Of a stretch of DNA of 64,000 nucleotides, positions 53,162 to 60,862 are shown one piece after another. The stretch's first letter is position 1, and the number at the start of each line of letters is the position of its first letter. The notes under the pieces were generated by a model. It was not told the origin of the DNA. It did no database searches and saw only the letters and a program-made list of their open reading frames with translations. A program made the translations under genes and the position numbers. The DNA is taken from positions 236,587 through 300,586 of the forward strand of contig NZ_JAKNUS010000005.1 of NCBI RefSeq assembly GCF_023155745.1. The letters are read 5' to 3'. The stretch is from Microbacterium kunmingense (lineage in GTDB: Bacteria; Actinomycetota; Actinomycetes; Actinomycetales; Microbacteriaceae).

Positions 53162-53959
53162 CTACCGAGCAGCCCGACGCCCCCGAATGGCGCGCACGGC
53201 CATCTGCACCGCGATGACGACGAGGAACGCCGCGAACAGGATGTTGCCCAGCTGCGGGTCGACGAGGGTGGCGAGCCACGTCCCGACCGGGGCGGTCACG
53301 CACGCCGCGACGCCGATGATGGCCGCCGCGGGCAGGTCGACGTTCTTGCGGACCAGGTTGCCCACGGTGCCCGAGATCGCCGTCGGGATCATCATCAGCA
53401 GCGAGGTCCCCTTGGCGAGAAGGTCGCTCGTACCGAAGAGCAGGAGCAGCACCGGCACGACGATCACTCCGCCCCCGACGCCGAGAAGACCCGCGAGGAT
53501 GCCGGTGACGACACCGAGCGCGATGAGGCCGAGCACCGTGACGACGGTGAGCGGAAGCCCGGCGTCGCGCGAGGGGATGACGAGGAACAGCGAGACGATC
53601 ACGATGACCAGGAACCCCACGAAGCCCCAGCGCAGTACCGTCACCGGTGTTCGAGGGAGGAGCCAGGTGCCGATCTGCGCGCCCACGACGGCGCCCGCCG
53701 CGAGGATCAGCGCGGGGATCCACGCGACGGAGTCGTTGATCGCGTACGCGACGACCCCGACCGTGGCCGTCGGCACGATCGCGGCGAGCGAGGTCCCGGC
53801 AGCCAGGCGCTGCCCGTAACCGAGCACCAGCACGAGGAGCGGGACGACGACGGTGCCGCCGCCGACGCCGAACAATCCCGACATCAGGCCCGCGATGAAG
53901 CCGACCCCGAGGCACGTGACGACGAAGCGCGCGCCGCGCGCGGTGGGAGCCTCCGTCAT
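53162..53959 (-). CDS. TSUP (TauE/SafE) family transporter
   Basis: A 265-residue membrane protein with about eight hydrophobic segments in two repeats, each with the family motif: GLMSGLFGVGGGTVVVPLLVLV and GILAGLLGVGGGVIVVPVLLLL. TSUP proteins export sulfite, sulfoacetate or related anions. ATG 53959 overlaps the DUF2510 gene's stop (ATGA); the frame continues upstream but is rejected there. The ends of this gene and the HadA-type gene start are 9 nt apart. Confidence 0.9.
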   Translation of the reverse strand: MTEAPTARGARFVVTCLGVGFIAGLMSGLFGVGGGTVVVPLLVLVLGYGQRLAAGTSLAAIVPTATVGVVAYAINDSVAWIPALILAAGAVVGAQIGTWLLPRTPVTVLRWGFVGFLVIVIVSLFLVIPSRDAGLPLTVVTVLGLIALGVVTGILAGLLGVGGGVIVVPVLLLLFGTSDLLAKGTSLLMMIPTAISGTVGNLVRKNVDLPAAAIIGVAACVTAPVGTWLATLVDPQLGNILFAAFLVVIAVQMAVRAIRGRRAAR

Positions 53960-54693
53960 TCGACGAACAAGGCGTTGTCGACCACCCAGGCGCCGTCCAC
54001 CTCGATCACGGTGTACTGCCACGACTCCTCGATCGGCTGCGGAGTATCCAGCGGCTCGCCGTCGAGGAAGAGGGTGTCGTAGGTCTCGGTCGTGTCGACG
54101 TAGATGGTCCGTTCCTCAGCACTCACCCCGAGGACATCGATCTGGTAGTTCTCCACGGAGGATGCGAAGCCGGCGGCCTGCTCCTCGAAGGTCGGGCAGT
54201 CGGCGATCTTGTTCCCGGTCCGGAACGCCTCGGATGTCGCCTCGAAGTACTTGTCGCAGTCCCCCTCGCGCCACGCCTCGTCGTAGAGCTCGACGGCGCT
54301 GACCGCCGCCTGCTGGTCGGCCTCGTCCACGCCACCCCCCGAGGAGAAGACGCCGATGAGGATCGGGATGAGCACCGCGGCGGCGATGACGATGCCGAGG
54401 AGCACCACACCCAGCACCACCCAGAGGATCCAGAGCTTGGACTTCTTCGGCTCGGTGGCCGCGGTGAAAGCCCCGCCGGCAGGTGCGTACCCGGGCGCAC
54501 CGGCGAAACCGGGCGCGGAGGGCGGAGCACCGACGCCGGCGTAACCCGAGGAATCGCCGGCCTCCGCAGGACCCGCCGGGGGCGCGTCGGTCCCGTCCTC
54601 GGTCGACTGCACGTGCTCGGTCCACTTCGCACCGTCCCACCACCGTCGGGTGCCTGGGCCGTAGTCGTACCACCCGGGAGGGTTCGTGCTCAT
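53956..54693 (-). CDS. DUF2510 membrane protein
   Basis: A 245-residue protein: N-terminal DUF2510 domain (PPGWYDYGPGTRRWWDGAKWTEHVQ), a Gly/Ala/Pro-rich stretch, one membrane helix (LWILWVVLGVVLLGIVIAAAVLIPILIGVF) at about residues 97-126, and a C-terminal extracellular domain with paired cysteines (EGDCDKYFEAT, NKIADCPTF). DUF2510 is an actinobacterial domain of unknown function. ATG 54693 is preferred to an ATG six codons earlier because the DUF2510 domain usually begins near the N-terminus. It is coupled to the TSUP gene. Confidence 0.85.
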   Translation of the reverse strand: MSTNPPGWYDYGPGTRRWWDGAKWTEHVQSTEDGTDAPPAGPAEAGDSSGYAGVGAPPSAPGFAGAPGYAPAGGAFTAATEPKKSKLWILWVVLGVVLLGIVIAAAVLIPILIGVFSSGGGVDEADQQAAVSAVELYDEAWREGDCDKYFEATSEAFRTGNKIADCPTFEEQAAGFASSVENYQIDVLGVSAEERTIYVDTTETYDTLFLDGEPLDTPQPIEESWQYTVIEVDGAWVVDNALFVE

Positions 54694-54752
54694 GCTCGCT
54701 CGTTTCGTCATGTCCCGGCCGTGCGAGGGACCGGGCGTCCGCCGCCCTCAGC

Positions 54753-55097
54753 CTACTGCCGCCGCTCGGCGCACCGAACGCATCGGGTGGCCGTGGGGCG
54801 CACCTCCAGCCGCCCCTGGGGGATGACCTCCCCGCACGTCTCGCAGATGCCGAACGTGCCGGCCGCCACACGATCGAACGCGGCGTCGATCCCCGCCATC
54901 TCGGCCAGCACGCCGACGCGAACGCCCTCGATGCGCGACCACTCCGCCGACAGGGTGCCCCCTTCCGGGTCGTGCTCGTCGTCGGCCGATTCGGCGCCGC
55001 GCGCGTCGCGCAACTGCGCCAGCTGCACCTCGACCTCGGCGAGGCGCCGCCGCGCATGATCGCGCGCGGCGCGGAGGGCGTCGAGAGGCGAATCCAT
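54753..55097 (-). CDS. DksA/TraR-type C4 zinc finger protein
   Basis: A 114-residue protein with an N-terminal helical coiled-coil region (about 5-32) and a C-terminal C4 zinc finger, CETCGEVIPQGRLEVRPTATRCVRC (Cys85, 88, 106, 109). The fold is that of DksA/TraR, which act on the RNA polymerase secondary channel, although the acidic tip motif of DksA is not obvious. ATG 55097 lies 7 nt after TAGCGT on the minus strand and has no Shine-Dalgarno, so it is probably leaderless. The very long open frame upstream is rejected. Confidence 0.9.
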   Translation of the reverse strand: MDSPLDALRAARDHARRRLAEVEVQLAQLRDARGAESADDEHDPEGGTLSAEWSRIEGVRVGVLAEMAGIDAAFDRVAAGTFGICETCGEVIPQGRLEVRPTATRCVRCAERRQ

Positions 55098-55184
55098 AGG
55101 GCGCACGCTACCGACCGGGTCCGACATCGGCACCCTAGGCTCGGAGGGTGCGTCGGCGCCCGCCCGCACGGAGAGGCGGACACC

Positions 55185-56156
55185 GTGCGCGTCGTCGTCA
55201 TCGGCGGAACCGGTCACATCGGCACCTTCCTCATCCCGCGGCTCGTCCGCGCCGGCCACGAGGTCGTCTCGCTGAGCCGCGGCGCCACGCCGCCGTACGT
55301 TCCCGCCCCGGAATGGTCCGCGGTGCGACAGGTCGTCGCCGACCGCGAGGCCGCCGATCGAGACGGCACCTTCGGCGACATCGTCCTCGCCCACACCCCC
55401 GACGCCGTGGTCGACCTCCTCGCCTTCACCCCCGATTCCGCCCGCTCCCTCGTCGAGGCGCTGCGCGGACGGGTGGGCCACCTCGTCCACTGCGGGACCC
55501 TCTGGCGGTACGGTCCGAGCGACCGCGTCCCGATCCGTGAGGGCCAGGGCACGCCGCCCTTCGACGAGTACGGCATCCTCAAGGCCGAGATCGCCGAGAT
55601 GCTCGCCGCCGAGACCGCCGCCGGGGGCCTTGTCACCACGACCGTGGATCCCGGCCACATCGTCGGTCCGGGCTGGACGCCGGTGGGGCCGCTCGGCAAC
55701 GGCGATCCCCGCGTGTGGTCCGACCTGTCGGCGGGCCGCACGCTCCGGGTTCCGGGGAGCGACGGCGCGCTGATGCACCATGTCCACGCCGACGACGTCG
55801 CGCAGGTGTTCGAGCTCGCCCTCGCGCACCGCGACGCGGCCGCGGGCGAGGACTTCCACGCCGTCGCCCCGTCGGCGTTGACCGTGCGCGGATACGCGGC
55901 GGCCGCGGCATCCTGGTTCGGAAAGCCCCTCTCTCTGGAAGGCATCACCTGGGAGCAGTTCCGCGCCGAGACGACCGCGCGATTCGCGAACGCGAGCTGG
56001 GGGCACCTGCACCGCAACCACTACCTCAGCATCGACAAGGCCCGCGACGTGCTCGGCTACCGCCCCCGCTACGAACCCGACAATGCGATCCTCGAGTCGG
56101 TGAGGTGGCTGATCGAGAACGACAGGATGGATGTCGCGGGGCCGCTCGTGCGCTGA
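55185..56156 (+). CDS. NAD-dependent epimerase/dehydratase family protein
   Basis: A 323-residue extended short-chain dehydrogenase starting MRVVVIGGTGHIGTFLIP, the NAD motif at the extreme N-terminus. The usual YxxxK is represented by EYGILKAEI. It may act on a sugar nucleotide or a lipid intermediate; the substrate cannot be inferred. GTG 55185 follows GGAGAGG; TAGGCT at 55136-55141 would give a short leader. It is divergent from the DksA-like gene. Confidence 0.87.
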   Translation: MRVVVIGGTGHIGTFLIPRLVRAGHEVVSLSRGATPPYVPAPEWSAVRQVVADREAADRDGTFGDIVLAHTPDAVVDLLAFTPDSARSLVEALRGRVGHLVHCGTLWRYGPSDRVPIREGQGTPPFDEYGILKAEIAEMLAAETAAGGLVTTTVDPGHIVGPGWTPVGPLGNGDPRVWSDLSAGRTLRVPGSDGALMHHVHADDVAQVFELALAHRDAAAGEDFHAVAPSALTVRGYAAAAASWFGKPLSLEGITWEQFRAETTARFANASWGHLHRNHYLSIDKARDVLGYRPRYEPDNAILESVRWLIENDRMDVAGPLVR

Positions 56157-56258
56157 GGAGCCGCCGTGGGGCACCGGCACACGGCGGTTTCGAAGCGAGG
56201 ACCGATAACGTGGCCGGCATGCCGAAAACTGCGGACGGATCCGACTGTCATAGTCCCG

Positions 56259-56300
56259 GCGCCCGGGTGACCCCGGGCGCATCCCCGCGAGGGGAGGTGA
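56259..56300 (+). promoter_or_regulatory. structured leader occluding the corC-type ribosome binding site
   Basis: A perfect 9-bp hairpin, GCGCCCGGG-TGAC-CCCGGGCGC (56259-56280), is followed after 2 nt by CCCC-GCGA-GGGG (56283-56294), whose 3' strand is the beginning of the Shine-Dalgarno sequence GGGGAGGTGA (56291-56300). Folding would mask ribosome entry. Confidence 0.6.
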
Positions 56301-56304
56301 ACCG

Positions 56305-57609
56305 ATGAACGGCGACCTCTTCCTCAACATCGCCCTCGTGGTGGTCTTCGTCCTCATCGGCGGGGTCTTCGCGGCCACCGAGATGGCGCTCGTGACCCTC
56401 CGCGACAGCCAGGTCAATGCCCTCGCCGCGCGCGGCAAGCGCGGCCAGAAGGTCGCAGACCTCGCTCGCAACCCCAACACCTTCCTCTCTGCGGTGCAGA
56501 TCGGCGTGACGGTCGCCGGATTCGCCTCGGCCGCCTACGGCGCCTCGTCGATCGCCCCGAGCGTCGCACCGCTCTTCGTCTCCCTCGGTCTCGATGAGGG
56601 CTTGTCGCTCACGATCGCGACCGTGCTGCTGACGCTGATGATCGCCTATCTCTCGCTGGTGCTCGGAGAGCTCGTGCCCAAGCGCCTCGCGATCCAGCGC
56701 AACGCGCAGTTCGCCTACGGCGTCGCGCCGGTGCTGAACGGATTCGCCGTGCTCATGCGACCGGTGATCTGGCTGCTGTCGGTCTCGACGAACGCGGTCG
56801 TCCGCCTCCTCGGCGGCGACCCCCACAAGACGGGCGAGGAGCTCACGGAGGAGGAGCTGCGCGACATCGTCTCGAGCCACCAGGGGCTTCCCGAGGACGA
56901 GCGCCGCATCCTCGACGACGTGCTGTCACTGCGGGGTCGTCAGATCAGCGAGGTCATGCGTCCTCGACCCGAGGTGGTCGCCCTCGACCACGCCGAGGAG
57001 GTGGGAGAGGCCGCCGCGCGCGTGCGCGAGCTGCCGTACTCGCGCTACCCAGTGGTGGATCAGTCGATCGACGACATCACGGGATTCGTCCACGTCCGCG
57101 ACCTGTTCGAGGCGGCGGCGGACGACCCGCGTCAGCCCATCGGGCCGCTCGTCCGCGCCATCCCGTACCTCCCGTCCACCGCCCGCGTGCTTCCGACGCT
57201 CACCGGCATGCGCGCGGCGGGCGATCAGATCGCCGTCGTGGTCGACGAGTACGGCGGCACCGACGGGATCGTTACGCTCGAGGACCTCGTCGAAGAGGTC
57301 GTGGGCGAGATCTTCGACGAGTACGACACCGATGCCGCGACGGGCGACCTCTCCGAGACCGGCGGAACCGTGGACGGACGCCTGAATCTGCAGGACTTCG
57401 AGGAGGCCACCGGCCTCACCCTTCCCCGGGGGTCCTCCGACACCATCGCCGGCTTCGTGCTGGAACGACTCGGACGTCTGGCCGTCGTCGGCGACACGGT
57501 GGAGGTCGACGGTGCGACGCTGCGCGTGACGGCCCTGGATCGCCGCCGCATCTCGGAGCTGGCGGTCACGCCGCACGCGGCCGCGACAGCGGTCGCGGGG
57601 GACGAGTGA
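56305..57609 (+). CDS. CorC/HlyC family (CNNM-like) membrane protein
   Basis: A 434-residue protein: N-terminal DUF21/CNNM membrane domain with four hydrophobic segments (about 3-25, 60-80, 90-115, 130-150), a CBS pair (from about residue 205, MRPRPEVVALDHAEE through VVDEYGGTDGIVTLEDLVEEVVGEI) and a C-terminal CorC_HlyC domain. Such proteins are linked to magnesium/cobalt efflux or homeostasis. ATG 56305 has a strong Shine-Dalgarno that can be sequestered by the hairpin just upstream. Convergent with the SMR gene (21-nt gap). Confidence 0.92.
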   Translation: MNGDLFLNIALVVVFVLIGGVFAATEMALVTLRDSQVNALAARGKRGQKVADLARNPNTFLSAVQIGVTVAGFASAAYGASSIAPSVAPLFVSLGLDEGLSLTIATVLLTLMIAYLSLVLGELVPKRLAIQRNAQFAYGVAPVLNGFAVLMRPVIWLLSVSTNAVVRLLGGDPHKTGEELTEEELRDIVSSHQGLPEDERRILDDVLSLRGRQISEVMRPRPEVVALDHAEEVGEAAARVRELPYSRYPVVDQSIDDITGFVHVRDLFEAAADDPRQPIGPLVRAIPYLPSTARVLPTLTGMRAAGDQIAVVVDEYGGTDGIVTLEDLVEEVVGEIFDEYDTDAATGDLSETGGTVDGRLNLQDFEEATGLTLPRGSSDTIAGFVLERLGRLAVVGDTVEVDGATLRVTALDRRRISELAVTPHAAATAVAGDE

Positions 57610-57630
57610 ACCGCCTCCTCCTCGCCCGGT

Positions 57631-57954
57631 CTACTCGGCGTCGCTGACGAGCTTCAGCCCGACGATGCATCCGACGAGGCCGATGATCAGCAGCATCCGG
57701 ATCCAGGAGAAGTTCTCGTCGCCGGTGATCATCGCGTAGATCACCGTCAGCGACGCACCGATCCCGACCCAGACGGCGTAGGCGGTGCCGGTGGGGATCT
57801 CGCGCATCGCCCAGGCGAGCCCGCCCATGCTCGCCACGAGGGCGACGCCGAACACGATGCTCGGCCAGAGCTTGGTGAACCCCTCGCTCTTTCCGAGCGC
57901 CGTGGCCCAGACCGCCTCGAGGACGCCGGAGAGGAAGAGGATGATCCACGACAT
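57631..57954 (-). CDS. gdx: SMR family guanidinium exporter (Gdx/SugE type)
   Basis: A 107-residue small multidrug resistance protein with four helices. It carries the residue set seen in the binding site of characterised guanidinium exporters: Glu13, Trp16, Ser42, Tyr59 and Trp62 (VLEAVWATAL, ASMGGLAW, GTAYAVW). This separates it from EmrE-type drug exporters. It works as a dual-topology dimer exchanging guanidinium for protons. ATG 57954 follows GGAGG (57967-57963); an upstream in-frame ATG at 57969 would place the start inside the riboswitch and is rejected. The guanidine-III riboswitch directly upstream independently supports the function. Confidence 0.95.
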   Translation of the reverse strand: MSWIILFLSGVLEAVWATALGKSEGFTKLWPSIVFGVALVASMGGLAWAMREIPTGTAYAVWVGIGASLTVIYAMITGDENFSWIRMLLIIGLVGCIVGLKLVSDAE

Positions 57955-57969
57955 GACACTCGCCTCCAT

Positions 57970-58010
57970 GGCCAGTCTTGTCGCTCTCCGGGTACTGATC
58001 CGTCGTCCGG
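57970..58010 (-). ncRNA. guanidine-III riboswitch
   Basis: The minus strand from 58010 reads CCGGACGA, then a variable hairpin half, then GTACCCGG, a short linker, GACAAGAC and TGGCC. These conserved blocks, in order and spacing, are those of the guanidine-III (ykkC-III) class: CCGGACGA pairs with the CCGG block and the 3' segment forms the pseudoknot. The Shine-Dalgarno GGAGG of the exporter gene begins 3 nt beyond the 3' end, as expected for translational control. TAGCGT at 58040-58035 is a likely -10 box, placing the RNA start near 58028. Confidence 0.92.
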
Positions 58011-58093
58011 GGATCCGGTCGGGATCCGTCGCCCACGCTACCGCCCTGTCCTGATCACCGCCTGGGCAGCGGGAGGCCGCGCCGCAAAGGCGA

Positions 58094-58117
58094 AAACCCC
58101 CGGATCTCCGGGGGTTT
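58094..58117 (-). terminator. terminator of the tRNA-Thr/tRNA-Met transcript
   Basis: AAACCCCCGGA / TCCGGGGGTTT stem with a minimal loop, followed on the minus strand by TTTTCG, 8 nt beyond the tRNA-Met 3' end. Confidence 0.85.
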
Positions 58118-58124
58118 CTGTGTG

Positions 58125-58198
58125 TAGCAGGAGCGGGGCTCGAACCCGCGACCTCACGATTATGAGTCGTGCGCTCTCACCAACTGAGCTACCCTGCC
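58125..58198 (-). tRNA. tRNA-Met (anticodon CAT), elongator type
   Basis: A 74-nt cloverleaf: acceptor GGCAGGG/TCCTGCT with a closing G-T pair, D arm GCTCAGTTGGTGAGAGC, anticodon loop CTCATAA, T arm GCGGGTTCGAGCCCCGC, discriminator A. The first acceptor pair and D arm differ from initiator tRNA; a CAT tRNA of the Ile (lysidine) type cannot be fully excluded. CCA is not encoded. Confidence 0.93.
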
Positions 58199-58232
58199 GC
58201 GATACACCGGCAGCCAGATGCCGGATGCTGCG

Positions 58233-58304
58233 AGCCCCGAGTCAGGATTGAACTGACGACCCCTTCCTTACCATGGAAGTGCTCTGCCACTGAGCTATCG
58301 GGGC
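58233..58304 (-). tRNA. tRNA-Thr (anticodon GGT)
   Basis: A 72-nt cloverleaf: acceptor GCCCCGA/TCGGGGC, D arm GCTCAGTGGCAGAGC, anticodon arm CTTCC-ATGGTAA-GGAAG, T loop AGTTCAATCCT, discriminator T. It precedes tRNA-Met by 34 nt on the same strand. TATTCT at 58337-58332 is a reasonable -10 box for the pair. Confidence 0.95.
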
Positions 58305-58368
58305 GTGCTGCCCTGCGCGGGCAACTCAACGAGAATACCAGAGCCAAGGCTCCTCGCTGAATCGACGG

Positions 58369-59811
58369 TCACCCTCCCGCGTGCTGCCGCAGCCACGGCA
58401 GCGGGTCGATCGGCGTGGTGCCGTTCATGAGCAGCTCGAAGTGGGTGTGAGCGCCGAACGAGCGACCCGTGTTCCCGGTTCGGCCGAGGATCGTGCCGAC
58501 GGTCACCTGCTGACCCGGGACGACCTGCATCGAGTCGTACTCCATGTGCGCGTAATGGCTCGAGATCAACTGCCCGTCGATGACGTGGTCGATGATGACG
58601 TGCACGCCGTAGGCGCCGCCCGACTCACTGGCCACACGCACCGTGCCGTCCGCGATCGCCTGGATCGGCGCTCCGGCACCGGGGATGAAGTCCAGCCCCT
58701 CGTGCATCTTCCCCGATCGCATGCCGAAGCCGTAGCTGATCGGCACGCCGACCGCGAAGGGCCACTGAACGGCAGCGGTGGGGTCGTTGACGTAGAAGTT
58801 GGAGAAGTTCGTGATGCCCGACGCGGCGGCGAGGTCTGCCATCGTGACCGTCTCGTAGCTCTCACCACGGGCGATCTGCACGTTCTCCGTACCCGCGGGG
58901 GCGACGTACGCCTGGATCTCGTCCGGGTCGACGGAGAGGTCCGTCGATGCCGGCGCCATCGTCGACAGCGCTGCCGGTTCCGCACCGGTGGCGGCGGCCA
59001 CCGCCTCGGCGGGAGTGGTGGTCGCGACGGCGAGGAGACCGACGATGCCCATGACGGTCACCGAGAACGATGCCGTGGCAGCGCGGCGGAATGCCGCCCC
59101 CCGCCCCGGACGACGACCACGGGATGCGGCGACGTGCGCGGCGATGTCGGGGGTCGCGGGCGCAGGGTCGTCGGCGGTCCGGCTCTGCTCGGCGGCCTCC
59201 TGCACCGGGGTTTCACCCGTGAAGCAGAACAGCCGCGCGGCGGCCTCGAACTCGTCATCCGTTCCGGGGGCCCGGTGGGGTGCGTCATCCGCGATGGGCA
59301 ACGCCTCGTCGGCGACCGAGTGGCCCATCGGGGGCTCGAGGAGCCGGAACGGTCCGGTCGTGGCGGCAGCGTCGAGAAGGATCGCTCCGGTTCCCGCGGT
59401 GGAGGTCGCCGGGGACTCGGGATGCTCCGGGTCGGCCGCCTCGGCATCCGTCGACGACTCCTCGGCGGAGGCCTCCGGCACCTCGGTCACGCTCGCCCGG
59501 CCGGAGGTGAACGCGGTGGCGGTGGCGGTGACCGACGAGGCGGGCGAGTGCGCGATGTCAGCGGGGTCGCCGGTCGACGAGGCGGTCGCCGCGTCGGGCG
59601 GTGCCGTCGTCGCGAACACGGGGTTGACCAGGAACGGCTGCGCCGCGGCCCGGGCGCGCAGCGCGCGGCGCGTCAGCGCCGCCGGCGCGGCGGGCGGGTC
59701 GACGGGGGGCGCAGCGGTCGTGGTCTCCGCCGGGGTCAGAACGTCCGCGGTGGGGATTCGACTCGACCGGCGGGTGCGCGGGCGAAGAGCCGAGGATGAG
59801 TCGTGGGGCAA
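58369..59811 (-). CDS. M23 family peptidoglycan metallopeptidase with long cytoplasmic N-terminus
   Basis: A 480-residue protein. Residues 1 to about 245 are low-complexity, Ala/Thr/Pro/Glu-rich and predicted cytoplasmic; one membrane helix (FSVTVMGIVGLLAVATTTPAEAVAA) follows at about 250-275, then a LysM-like remnant (VQIARGESYETVTMADLAAASGI) and the M23 domain with zinc ligands in KMHEGLDFIPG and GAHTHFEL. It should cut peptidoglycan cross-links outside the membrane. The start TTG 59811 is the only near-standard one in frame and lacks a Shine-Dalgarno; a promoter (TAGTGT, 59923-59918) leaves about 100 nt of leader. Confidence 0.85.
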   Translation of the reverse strand: MPHDSSSALRPRTRRSSRIPTADVLTPAETTTAAPPVDPPAAPAALTRRALRARAAAQPFLVNPVFATTAPPDAATASSTGDPADIAHSPASSVTATATAFTSGRASVTEVPEASAEESSTDAEAADPEHPESPATSTAGTGAILLDAAATTGPFRLLEPPMGHSVADEALPIADDAPHRAPGTDDEFEAAARLFCFTGETPVQEAAEQSRTADDPAPATPDIAAHVAASRGRRPGRGAAFRRAATASFSVTVMGIVGLLAVATTTPAEAVAAATGAEPAALSTMAPASTDLSVDPDEIQAYVAPAGTENVQIARGESYETVTMADLAAASGITNFSNFYVNDPTAAVQWPFAVGVPISYGFGMRSGKMHEGLDFIPGAGAPIQAIADGTVRVASESGGAYGVHVIIDHVIDGQLISSHYAHMEYDSMQVVPGQQVTVGTILGRTGNTGRSFGAHTHFELLMNGTTPIDPLPWLRQHAGG

Positions 59812-59979
59812 AACGGGGGCGTGCTTCCGAGTCGTTGCCGCGCATGGGGGTGCCCGGCAGGCGGTCGTTGGGGGATACTTCCGGTTCGGACACCGAAAAG
59901 TAACGAACGGATAAACACTACCCGGCGACGTCTGGGAATGCCATGTACGACACCGGGGCGCAAGCGCCCGCGCGGCGAC

Positions 59980-60789
59980 TCAATCTGTGGTAAGGCTCAG
60001 CAGACGCTCGAAGACCCCCGGCCCGGCGGCCACGGTGAGGGGCCGAGCCGCGGCATCCGGCATCTCCACCCGCGCGAACCTGCCGCCCGCCTCGGTGACG
60101 AGCAACGCCCCCGCCGCGAAATCCCACGGCTGGAGGCCTCGCTCGAAATAGCCGTCGAGCCGCCCGGCGGCCACGAAGGCGAGATCCAGGGACGCCGCGC
60201 CGATGCGTCGGATGTCACGGGCGATCGTCATGGCGCGCCCCACGCGTGCCAGGTCGGAGGCGTGGGTGCTCGGGTCGTACCCGAAGCCGGTGGCCAGGAG
60301 CGCGCCGGCCGCCGCCGGCTCAGCGGTGACGGTGAGCCGGTCATCGTGCAGCCACGCGCCGTCGTCGCGGGTGGCGTGGAAGAGCTCACCGCTCGCGGGG
60401 TTGAAGACGGCCCCGGCGAGGGCGTCCCAGTGCTCGGGGTCGCTGCCGCCCGCGACAGCCGCCACGCTCACGGCATAGGACGGGATGCCGTAGGCGTAGT
60501 TCACCGTGCCGTCGATCGGGTCGATCACCCAGGTGACGTCGGAGTCGCCGCCGTGGGAGATCGGCTCGGCGCCCGACTCCTCTCCGAGGAATCCGTCCCC
60601 GGGTCGCTCGCGGCGAAGTCGATCGCGGATCAGCTGCTCCACCTCCCGGTCGGCCTCGGTGACGATGTCGGCGAGCGCGGATTTCGTCGCCGCAATCGCG
60701 ACACCCTCGGTGCGGCGACGGCGGGCGAGCTCCCCCGCCTCCCTCGCGACGTCGACGGCCAGATCGTGCAGTTGCGCGGCGAGCGTCAT
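59980..60789 (-). CDS. inositol monophosphatase family protein
   Basis: A 269-residue sugar phosphatase with the metal-binding motifs GEESGAEPI and WVIDPIDGTVNYAYGIP, and EADREVEQLI upstream, as in IMPase/SuhB. Substrates include inositol-1-phosphate and related phosphates such as histidinol phosphate. ATG 60789 lies 7 nt after TAGCGT on the minus strand; GTG 60798 overlaps that box and is therefore unlikely. It is divergent from the FAD oxidoreductase gene with only 73 nt between. Confidence 0.92.
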   Translation of the reverse strand: MTLAAQLHDLAVDVAREAGELARRRRTEGVAIAATKSALADIVTEADREVEQLIRDRLRRERPGDGFLGEESGAEPISHGGDSDVTWVIDPIDGTVNYAYGIPSYAVSVAAVAGGSDPEHWDALAGAVFNPASGELFHATRDDGAWLHDDRLTVTAEPAAAGALLATGFGYDPSTHASDLARVGRAMTIARDIRRIGAASLDLAFVAAGRLDGYFERGLQPWDFAAGALLVTEAGGRFARVEMPDAAARPLTVAAGPGVFERLLSLTTD

Positions 60790-60796
60790 GGCTCTC

Positions 60797-60856
60797 ACGC
60801 TACCGCGAGGCTCCCTACGTGAGATCGGTGCGCCGCGGGGCGTGCGCCTCTACGGT
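60797..60856. promoter_or_regulatory. divergent leaderless promoters
   Basis: TAGCGT (60802-60797, minus) serves the phosphatase gene and TACGGT (60851-60856, plus) the oxidoreductase gene; each -10 box is 6-7 nt from its start codon, so both mRNAs would begin at or next to the initiation codon. Confidence 0.6.
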
Positions 60857-60862
60857 GTAGTC

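Noticed and set aside
54753..56480. 575-codon minus-strand frame containing the DksA-like gene
   Set aside because: Only its last 114 codons form a recognisable protein; the rest is antisense to the epimerase gene.
59558..59893. Frameshift at the M23 start, with GTG 59893 as the true start in another frame
   Set aside because: The other frame has poor codon use beyond the first residues, whereas the TTG frame shows coding-type third positions from its start.
59812..59920. c-di-AMP (ydaO) riboswitch upstream of the M23 gene
   Set aside because: The gene type invites it, but I could not find the conserved blocks of that class in the leader; kept only as a suggestion for a model scan.
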